Shown here: piece by piece, positions 6,359-11,181 of the stretch | Layout of the letters: each line of letters opens with the position of its first letter | Numbering within the stretch: position 1 is the first letter of the stretch | Assembly (NCBI GenBank): GCA_014523695.1 | Contig: JAATVS010000146.1 | Span: forward strand, 1-11,181 | Length of the DNA stretch: 11,181 bases | Direction of reading: 5' to 3' | Source: Nitrososphaerales archaeon TH5895 | GTDB lineage: Archaea; Thermoproteota; Nitrososphaeria; Nitrososphaerales; Nitrososphaeraceae | Notes under the pieces: generated by a model | What the model was told of the DNA's origin: nothing | Seen by the model: only the letters and a program-made list of their open reading frames with translations | Databases searched by the model: none | Made by a program: the position numbers and the translations under genes

Positions 6359-6502
6359 ATGGAAAGTCTAGAATCTGCAACAGTTTGTTTCAATAGTATG
6401 TCACAACACAAGATTGCAAGAACTAAATCATTGAAAATGCAAATGAGATGTGCGGACTATTCATATTATGAAGATATAAAACCCCAAGATGATTTATCAT
6501 AA
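6359..6502 (+). CDS. Possible 47-residue protein, unrecognised
   Basis: An ATG at 6359 opens a 47-codon frame ending TAA at 6500-6502. The peptide is mixed in charge: a neutral start (MESLESATVCFNSMS), a basic middle (KIARTKSLKMQMR) and an acidic end (YYEDIKPQDD). It matches no family I know. No Shine-Dalgarno site is visible and the upstream TATA-like word is badly placed. Part of it, TAGTATGT plus AGATTGCAAGAACTA, recurs in degraded form at 7116-7145, where the frame is broken. It may be a small element gene, a remnant, or a chance frame. Confidence 0.25.
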   Translation: MESLESATVCFNSMSQHKIARTKSLKMQMRCADYSYYEDIKPQDDLS

Positions 6503-7145
6503 CTGCAAAATATAAAAAATAAATAAAAATTCCAAAATGATGATTCCAGGAAATAGTTTTACCAAGGATAAAAAGTTCGTCATTGAGTTTGTAATATTTT
6601 ATCTCAGCTATAAAAACAGTCGTATAATTATGTTTCCATTTGGGGTTGTATCAAAATCATACATAGGTTTGTCGTGCTATATGTTTTTTCATTGGGACAT
6701 ACACTACAGTAACCTATCTATCACGTATGAATACACTCACAAATATAGTCCTGAAGGAATTGATACGGATAAAAGAGATAATTAAAAAGAATATAGATCA
6801 TATCAAAACATTTCAGGAGATTAAATCGCTGGACCTGTCAAAAGGCGAAATCGATGAGTTAGTGAGTATAGTTAAAAAAGAGATATCGAGACACAAAGGC
6901 TCTGAGAACTAATAGAATAATGGTTCTAAGATCGAAATACATCCAATATAACCATAATCTAGGTGCATACAATTAATCATAATACCCTTCAGTAGCAGAG
7001 ATTAATGACTAACAGGATTCAAGTACAAGGAAAAATCTTGTTGACAGATAGAATTATCATATTACCTATTAAAACTAGCATTCCAAAGAGGACTTGGAGA
7101 ACTATTTTTACATTTTAGTATGTTTTTAATAGATTGCAAGGACTA
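6394..7145 (+). repeat. Degenerate dispersed direct repeat pair (6394-6425 and 7116-7145)
   Basis: TAGTATGT, a variable gap, then AGATTGCAAGRACTA occurs at 6394-6425 (9-base gap) and 7116-7145 (7-base gap). The 15-base part differs at one position. The copies lie 722 bases apart on the same strand, on either side of the small ORF at 6727. This could be an old duplication or a pair of protein-binding sites. Confidence 0.4.
6727..6912 (+). CDS. Small charged helical protein, unrecognised
   Basis: A 61-residue protein rich in Lys, Glu and Ile. Residues 5-28 (LTNIVLKELIRIKEIIKKNI) and 38-55 (SKGEIDELVSIVKKEISRH) have heptad-like spacing of Ile/Leu, suggesting two amphipathic helices, perhaps a helical hairpin or coiled coil that oligomerises. 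There is no metal-binding, membrane or signal feature, and no family I recognise. The composition looks more protein-like than that of the overlapping ORF at 6537-6785 in another frame. There is no clear Shine-Dalgarno site or well-placed TATA box. It stands alone in about 1.2 kb of otherwise non-coding DNA between the putative origin and the peptidase gene. It may be a small regulator of the element, or a chance frame. Confidence 0.4.
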   Translation: MNTLTNIVLKELIRIKEIIKKNIDHIKTFQEIKSLDLSKGEIDELVSIVKKEISRHKGSEN

Positions 7146-7305
7146 GGGAAAAGAGATAATACATTTCAATCAATAATTAATCTTAAAGTCTAAGGAGCAC
7201 AGGAATTCTGTTGAAAAATCGAATCAAATAGACATTATTTCTACTATGAGATCATAAGATATTGCTATTATTGTTAATATACGTGATTTCAATTTAAGAA
7301 TCATA
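6913..7305. other. Non-coding AT-rich stretch before the peptidase gene
   Basis: Stop codons are frequent in all frames and I see no gene. It contains a weak hairpin ACAAG/CTTGT (7025-7029 and 7037-7041), the imperfect palindrome ACAGGAATTCTGT near 7200, the second copy of the degenerate repeat (7116-7145) and, at the end, a candidate TATA box for the peptidase. No RNA gene is recognisable. The length of this gap is unusual for a compact archaeal genome. Confidence 0.5.
7274..7281 (+). promoter_or_regulatory. Candidate TATA box of the M28 peptidase gene
   Basis: TTAATATA is centred about 28 bases before the ATG at 7306, the spacing expected for an archaeal TATA box with a leaderless transcript. 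No Shine-Dalgarno sequence precedes the start. The support is position and composition only. Confidence 0.4.
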
Positions 7306-8322
7306 ATGGAGAGACCTTTTCTAAAATATTATCCTCGACCAGATAAGAGAAACAAGCCTATTGGCCTTCCTGAATCTGAGAAAATGTCAATTAAAAGTAA
7401 ATCACTGGTAATTGATAAATTTATAGATTCGCAAATCTCTTTGGTATCCCGAAGCAATATCGAAAGATGGATTAATAGTCTTACATCATTTCATAACCGA
7501 CATAGTAAATCGATCTTTATTGATCAGGTCGCAAATTGGTTAAAAAAAGAGCTTGAAATCTCTGGCTATGATAAGAAGAATGTTAAATATTATAAATTCG
7601 ACGAAGGATTTTTCGAACTAAAAAATGTTATTTGTAATAGACAAGGTGAAACAAATAGGCTTATTCTTGTTTGTGCACACTATGATACTATATTAGGCGA
7701 GAATGTTGAAGATATAGTTTCGCGCGCACCTGGAGCAAATGACAATGCGAGTGGTGTTGCCGCAATCTTGGAGATAGCTCGTATACTTTGCAAGATAGAT
7801 TTGAAATATGATATTCAATTCGTATTCTTCTCAGCAGAAGAACAGGGTTTAAGGGGATCGGAACATTACGCTCAATATCTAAAAGATAACCAAGCCGCTC
7901 TCGAACTTGTAATAAATCTAGATATGATAGGTGAACCGGGATTTCTTCCTACTAAAAAGACTGTTCAAGTAGACGTAGACAATGATAATGGTGAATTTAG
8001 TTGCAACGAAGTAAAAGAAAATGATAAAGCTTCAGAAATCTTCGCTGAACATATGAAACAAATGGCTTCCGATTACACAGATTTAGAAGGTAAGCTTGGT
8101 CCTGTTTACGCTAGCGATTACTGTCCATTTGAATCTCGTGGTTACGTGGTGATAGGGGCATACGACGGATCTGCTGAACACAACAATCCTCATTATCATA
8201 GTTCGGCTGACGTACCCTCTAATCTCGATTTAGAGTTTCTTACATCAGTAACCAAAATGGTGTTAGCTACAATTTTATATGAAGCTAAACGAGTTCCTTT
8301 AGAACAAGTATCAAACAAGTAA
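7306..8322 (+). CDS. M28-family zinc aminopeptidase-like protein
   Basis: A 338-residue protein with the full signature of the M28 metallopeptidases, which use two zinc ions mostly to remove N-terminal residues from peptides. The ligands and catalytic residues are visible: His125 and catalytic Asp127 in AHYDT, bridging Asp146 in GANDNASG, Glu178 (general base) and Glu179 in SAEEQG, Asp206 in NLDMIG, and His298 in HYHSSAD. A disordered or unique stretch (1-50) precedes the domain. There is no signal peptide or membrane helix, whereas many M28 enzymes are exported, so a cytoplasmic role is likely unless the start is wrong. A glutaminyl-cyclase-like or carboxypeptidase activity cannot be excluded. 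The gene is monocistronic, with a TATA-like word at -28 and a hairpin behind it. It may be cargo of the element or host chromosome. Confidence 0.85.
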   Translation: MERPFLKYYPRPDKRNKPIGLPESEKMSIKSKSLVIDKFIDSQISLVSRSNIERWINSLTSFHNRHSKSIFIDQVANWLKKELEISGYDKKNVKYYKFDEGFFELKNVICNRQGETNRLILVCAHYDTILGENVEDIVSRAPGANDNASGVAAILEIARILCKIDLKYDIQFVFFSAEEQGLRGSEHYAQYLKDNQAALELVINLDMIGEPGFLPTKKTVQVDVDNDNGEFSCNEVKENDKASEIFAEHMKQMASDYTDLEGKLGPVYASDYCPFESRGYVVIGAYDGSAEHNNPHYHSSADVPSNLDLEFLTSVTKMVLATILYEAKRVPLEQVSNK

Positions 8323-8354
8323 TTTTGATCAACTATGACAAGTGTTTGATCTAT

Positions 8355-8371
8355 ATTGGTTACAAACCAAT
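8355..8371 (+). terminator. Hairpin behind the peptidase gene, possible terminator
   Basis: ATTGGTT and AACCAAT form a perfect 7-bp stem with the 3-base loop ACA, 33 bases after the M28 stop codon. No T-run follows on the plus strand, so it may equally be a palindromic protein-binding site. Confidence 0.35.
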
Positions 8372-8409
8372 CAGATTAGAAAAAACTTCAAAAAGATAAC
8401 TCCGGTCTA

Positions 8410-8486
8410 TATGGTATCTTAATAAAGAGAATTCGAACAACAGGTGTGTCATAATGAGCACGATTCGTGCTCATTTCGATACCATA
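8410..8486. repeat. Nested inverted repeat (77 bp) upstream of the HTH gene
   Basis: The outer arms TATGGTATC (8410-8418) and GATACCATA (8478-8486) are perfect reverse complements. Inside them a second perfect stem, AATGAGCACG (8453-8462) and CGTGCTCATT (8466-8475), closes on the loop ATT. The whole unit could fold as a stem with an internal hairpin. It lies 94 bases before the HTH-protein start at 8581. It could be an operator for that protein, a processed RNA, or a miniature mobile element; I see no flanking target duplication. Confidence 0.6.
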
Positions 8487-8580
8487 CGGCCATAGTAAAT
8501 TACAAGAAATAGCGCTACAATATCACGTAATAACAAAAGATAGCAAAGGCTAAATCAACAAGACACAAATTAGAAGGTGA

Positions 8581-9549
8581 ATGTTCAGAAAGCAAAAGGA
8601 AGCTCTCATCATAGCATTAGCTGAAAAAGGGAAAACTTATAGGGAGATTACAAAAGAGGCAGGGGTGAGCCCTAACACAATCAAGGCTATTTTGAACAAA
8701 GCAGGTCTAGACCAGACTACTTCGATATCCTCTAGAGTCTTTGAACTTTACTCTCAAGATAAGACCCCCTTAGAGGTGGCTATTATACTAGGGCTCAAGT
8801 CTGAAGAAGTATTACGTTATCATTATCAATATTATATGTTGCTAGGATGCACCGAATTTACTAGGGTTTACCTCCAGATCAAGGATAACCCTTGGGCGTA
8901 CGTGAACCTTGTCAAACTAGCTCAGGATTTGGGAATGAGTGATGATGACGTTATAGAGCTTCTCAAGATCGCAAACGGGCATCTCCCCCGGGTTCGATTA
9001 GAATATGATCGACTCAAAGCTGAATTAAATTCATTAGAAGATGAAAAAAGCAATTCAGCTAAGGACTACCATAGATTATGCAACGAGATCTCAGGAATGA
9101 TGACAACAGCGGATCAGCTTCAATTAACCATAAAAGAATCAAAAGACGAAAAAGCAAAGCTAGAATTGCAGAAGATAAGACTCCAGAATTTCGTAAAGGA
9201 CTTTCTAGATAACAACATAGAATATAACAAAGTCATACAAGCAATTGAAGGAGAGGTTGAAAATGTACTAGCAGGACGTAGGCAGTTACTGAGAATGGCT
9301 ATTCAATCCGTTATCGAATTATTACGATTAGACTCGCAGAAATTTCATTCTTTCTATTACAACCAGTCTACAATCCAACCAGAAAATGATGAGGAACCAA
9401 TATTAGTCGAGACTGAAAGGCTTTATGAAAAGATGCTTGAAAATATTACAAACAAGGTAGTCGTCAATTTGAGTGACAGTACATCGTCCGTGTCGTCATT
9501 TGCACAACAAGAATTGTATGAGGAACAAGCATTTCATCCCAATTTTTGA
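8581..9549 (+). CDS. Multi-HTH coiled-coil DNA-binding protein
   Basis: A 322-residue protein with an array of HTH motifs at the N-terminus. The first is at 17-42 (TYREITKEAGVSPNTIKAIL), the second at 61-85 (PLEVAIILGLKSEEVLRY), and a third is likely at 105-139 (LVKLAQDLGMSDDDVIELL). Residues 137-235 are rich in Leu, Lys, Glu and Gln and predict a long coiled coil. The Glu/Ser-rich tail (265-322) looks disordered. The first HTH resembles those of transposase and resolvase-like proteins, but no catalytic residues are visible, so this is not a recombinase. I recall similar HTH plus coiled-coil proteins as frequent in soil Nitrososphaeria, with unknown function. The only start-proximal AAGGTGA touches the ATG, too close for a normal Shine-Dalgarno. 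A sequence-specific regulator or chromosome-architecture protein is the best guess. It converges with the decayed copies at 9661-10080. Confidence 0.75.
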   Translation: MFRKQKEALIIALAEKGKTYREITKEAGVSPNTIKAILNKAGLDQTTSISSRVFELYSQDKTPLEVAIILGLKSEEVLRYHYQYYMLLGCTEFTRVYLQIKDNPWAYVNLVKLAQDLGMSDDDVIELLKIANGHLPRVRLEYDRLKAELNSLEDEKSNSAKDYHRLCNEISGMMTTADQLQLTIKESKDEKAKLELQKIRLQNFVKDFLDNNIEYNKVIQAIEGEVENVLAGRRQLLRMAIQSVIELLRLDSQKFHSFYYNQSTIQPENDEEPILVETERLYEKMLENITNKVVVNLSDSTSSVSSFAQQELYEEQAFHPNF

Positions 9550-9660
9550 CAGGATTGAAAATAATACGAATAATACACCTAACATTCAGGTTTCATGATA
9601 TTGTCTATAGATTTTATGAGCTGTGCAGTTTGTGTGTGCTGGATTTTCGTATTTAATATA

Positions 9661-9810
9661 CTACTGTCTACCAGTGATTGACAGTACAGACTCATCATTG
9701 TCTTCTCCATGATAACCTTCTGGACATCCTCCAAGGCTACAAGCATTGTCCTAACCATTTTCGTACGCTTCAGGACAAAGCTGTTCTGAACCAGGAAGAC
9801 ACTTTCTTGA
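9661..9810 (-). pseudogene. Decayed copy B of the Cys-rich acidic protein (middle part)
   Basis: On the minus strand one frame reads RKCLPGSEQLCPEAYENG, a TAG stop at 9751-9753, then DNACSLGGCPEGYHGEDNDE and a second stop at 9661-9663. It follows residues 117-160 of the intact protein at 10460-11181, where KC-x8-C-P, then a spaced GYC, then CPDGYHGTDDDE occur in the same order. The in-frame stop and the lack of a start or of the remaining domains mark it as a remnant. A 59-codon frame (9579-9758, minus) overlaps it out of register and is probably chance. Confidence 0.6.
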
Positions 9811-9847
9811 TAATAAAATCGGTAGTTTCGTTATTATATTCTGATTA

Positions 9848-10080
9848 TCAATTATCAGGATAATACTTGGAATGCCATTCTCTAAACTTCTCACATCCAA
9901 TATGATCCGGCTTAACATCACATAGATATCTAGGATTTGCACATGTGTCATATGGATTTGGTGAATCATCTCCTGTGAGCAATATATACTCAAACGAGAT
10001 GACCTATCTTCACTTAGCAGAGCAGCGTCTGAACAGCCGTTTGAATTGGGATAACATTGGCCTGTTTCATCTCCATCGGT
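9848..10080 (-). pseudogene. Decayed copy A of the Cys-rich acidic protein (C-terminal part)
   Basis: From 10080 downwards the minus strand reads TDGDETGQCYPNSNGCSDA, nearly identical to TDDDETGQCYPNSEGCDA in the intact neighbour (residues 156-173). The frame then shifts near 10000 and continues as SFEYILLTGDD, DTCANPRYLCD and GCEKFREW, ending PDN and TGA at 9848-9850. This mirrors EYILVEGE, DMCRDPGRICD and the end of the intact protein. Upstream of 10080 the CPDGYH part survives only as degenerate DNA, and no start is present. The frameshift and missing N-terminus make it a pseudogene; a sequencing indel could explain the shift but not the missing front. Confidence 0.75.
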
Positions 10081-10427
10081 AGTATGAGAATAAGATCAGT
10101 AATTGACATGGATATCCAGATATTTTCTGGATTATAATCAGACACAACTTGGGAGAAAACTGCTCTTATTTTTGCAACAAGATGTTAATTCAGTTTCTTG
10201 GAAATCTACAAAATTCTGTAGATTTTATAACGGAGTATGATGAAACAACAATTTCTATCAGATTAAAGGCAAAGTAAGAGGAAGACAGTAAATATCTTTT
10301 ACTTTCTTTTTATTCAGAAAATTAGGATTTCGTATGAAAACGTAGTAAGCTATAGCTGATAAAGAAAATAGTAAGGATGATAACAAGGGGGCTTGAACCT
10401 CCTCCAAAATTGATAACTGATGGCTGA
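10081..10427. other. Non-coding stretch with a 9-bp AT-rich inverted repeat
   Basis: I see no gene here. Bases 10081-10140 contain worn traces of the CPDGYH-coding part of pseudogene copy A. AAATCTACA (10202-10210) and TGTAGATTT (10217-10225) form a perfect 9-bp inverted repeat with a 6-base loop, followed by TTATAA on the plus strand. GATAAC occurs twice, at 10379-10384 and 10412-10417. A GGTTCAAGC-like word on the minus strand near 10390 recalls a tRNA T-arm, but no tRNA can be folded around it. Confidence 0.5.
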
Positions 10428-10455
10428 CCTGCCACAGCCTACTTTAAAGGGCAGG
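10428..10455 (-). terminator. GC-rich hairpin behind the Cys-rich protein gene, possible terminator
   Basis: CCTGCC (10428-10433) and GGCAGG (10450-10455) form a 6-bp stem with a 16-base loop, four bases after the stop codon of the minus-strand gene. It is a strong stem for this AT-rich DNA. No T-run follows, so termination is only a positional guess. Confidence 0.3.
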
Positions 10456-10459
10456 CATT

Positions 10460-11181
10460 TTAATTATTCTTCTTAAATTCTAAGTAGTCGTCACAATCTG
10501 GATGGATTGGTTCTTCTACCTTCTTCTTGGAGACATTATCCCAAGCTACCCCATCACATATTCTACCTGGATCTCTACACATATCCGATTCGCCTTCCTC
10601 CTCACCTTCCACTAGAATGTATTCTACCTTATCATCTCCTTCGTATGCAAGTATATATGCATCACAACCTTCACTATTGGGATAGCATTGTCCTGTTTCA
10701 TCATCATCTGTTCCATGATAACCGTCAGGACATTTCCATTCACCGTTAGTCCTTGGAAAACAATAACCATCTTCATTTGAACCAAAATCAGGAGGACATT
10801 CATCAGTTAGTGGATCTGGTTGACATTTTATCTGATATACATCAAACAAACAACTCTCATCAGGTCCACCTGTCTTTAGGTATTCGTAAAACTCTTCACT
10901 TCCTGGAACCTTTCTACAATCCTCATAGGTTGCGGTTAGATCATCAAAAGTCTCACAGAAGTTTACTGGATTGGCCATTCTGTCAAAACACCGATTTCCT
11001 GTCATGTTAGGAAACTGCTCTTTTCTCTCTGTTGCGTTGCCGTACAGATCACAGAATGGTACACCAGTTACTCCAGTTGAGCCATTACAGAGATGATCGT
11101 AGTCACTTCTCTCTTCACATTCTTCCTGTTCTTCTGGTTCATCATCATAGTCTACTATCGTAGCAAATGCCATCAATGGCA
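10460..11181 (-). CDS. Acidic cysteine-rich protein, probably secreted (5' end cut by window edge)
   Basis: The frame is open from the right edge to TAA at 10460-10462, about 240 residues. Possible starts are TTG at 11176 and ATG at 11173. The first codons inside the window read PLMAFATIVDYDDE, like the end of a signal peptide with an AFA cleavage site, so the true start probably lies beyond the edge. Counting from the TTG, the protein has 16 cysteines and many Asp/Glu. A central repeated motif is seen at 127-139 (CPPDFGSNEDGYC) and 149-164 (CPDGYHGTDDDETGQC). These resemble small disulfide-bonded modules whose Asp-rich loops may bind calcium. There is an N-glycosylation-type NATE/NMTG site pair at 47-60. 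It is not a known enzyme; a cell-surface or secreted role is inferred. Two decayed relatives lie downstream. Confidence 0.7.
   Translation of the reverse strand, partial: PLMAFATIVDYDDEPEEQEECEERSDYDHLCNGSTGVTGVPFCDLYGNATERKEQFPNMTGNRCFDRMANPVNFCETFDDLTATYEDCRKVPGSEEFYEYLKTGGPDESCLFDVYQIKCQPDPLTDECPPDFGSNEDGYCFPRTNGEWKCPDGYHGTDDDETGQCYPNSEGCDAYILAYEGDDKVEYILVEGEEEGESDMCRDPGRICDGVAWDNVSKKKVEEPIHPDCDDYLEFKKNN

Larger units (their letters stand above)
6061..6726. other. Mostly non-coding AT-rich stretch with small palindromes
   Basis: I see no confident gene here apart from a possible 47-residue ORF at 6359-6502. The stretch holds three small inverted repeats. TGCGCT-CACTA-AGCGCA is at 6075-6091, a GC-rich stem that could end a transcript coming from the left. 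TATAGGA-TCA-TCCTATA is at 6263-6279. ATGAT-TT-ATCAT is at 6489-6500. The word AATGCTAACT at 6061-6070 also occurs at 2581-2590 in the divergent promoter. No tRNA or other RNA gene is recognisable. Confidence 0.5.

Noticed and set aside
6537..6785. An 82-codon plus-strand ORF rich in Phe, Tyr and Ile
   Set aside because: Composition fits translation of random AT-rich DNA, no start signal is seen, and it overlaps the more protein-like frame at 6727-6912.
9579..9758. A 59-codon minus-strand ORF with an amphipathic-looking sequence
   Set aside because: It runs out of register over pseudogene copy B, whose CPEGYHG text is clearly related to the neighbouring gene, so the open frame is probably a by-product; no start signal is visible.
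9751..9993. An 80-codon minus-strand ORF
   Set aside because: It strings together pieces of the two decayed Cys-rich copies in partly wrong frames; the relatedness is explained better by the pseudogene calls.
10371..10450. A tRNA-like T-arm word (GGTTCAAGC on the minus strand), considered as a tRNA or an att remnant
   Set aside because: The T-stem has a mismatch, and no acceptor, D-arm or anticodon arm can be placed upstream.
10507..11010. Two plus-strand ORFs (80 and 85 codons), rich in His, Leu and Tyr
   Set aside because: They are antisense shadows of the cysteine-rich minus-strand gene.
1..11181. A CRISPR array, rRNA genes or an insertion sequence with a transposase
   Set aside because: No regularly spaced repeats of CRISPR length, no rRNA-like blocks and no DDE or Y1 transposase motifs were seen on either strand.

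Overview
The window looks like an AT-rich piece of an archaeal chromosome, most likely from an ammonia-oxidising Nitrososphaeria (Thaumarchaeota) of the soil type. The reasons are an archaeal FEN-1 C-terminus with a PCNA-binding tail at the left edge, a tyrosine integrase with a C-terminal coiled coil, TATA-like elements 28-32 bases before start codons, few Shine-Dalgarno sites, and an acidic, cysteine-rich presumably secreted protein of a style I associate with this group. The taxonomic call is inference; no search was possible.

Layout. Bases 1-120 are the 3' end of fen. From base 121 to about 6.1 kb lies what reads as the replication and integration half of an integrated mobile element. It starts with a tyrosine integrase (172-1428), then a convergent multi-winged-helix protein (1415-2578, minus). 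Next comes a divergent, tightly packed operon: a 50-residue ribbon-helix-helix protein (2614-2766), two small Cys/His-rich proteins (2767-3000 and 2987-3244), and a 792-residue primase-polymerase/superfamily 3 helicase (3323-5701). Directly behind the helicase is a repeat-dense stretch (5731-6003) with three tandem ATTGAA units, several palindromes and seven copies of TGTAGC/GCTACA. This is the best candidate for the element's replication origin.

From 6.06 to 7.3 kb the DNA is mostly non-coding, with two uncertain small ORFs, small palindromes and a degenerate dispersed repeat. Then come an M28-type zinc peptidase without a visible signal peptide (7306-8322), a nested inverted repeat (8410-8486), and a three-HTH coiled-coil protein (8581-9549). 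The right end carries a cysteine-rich acidic protein on the minus strand (10460-11181, cut by the edge). Behind it are two decayed copies of the same family (9848-10080 and 9661-9810).

Reading together: the integrase would insert the element, possibly at the fen 3' end. The RHH protein and the winged-helix protein sit on either side of a 35-bp control region. The two mini-proteins and the primase-helicase form a replication operon ending at the putative origin. Whether the genes to the right are cargo or host DNA cannot be decided, because I found no convincing right attachment site inside the window.
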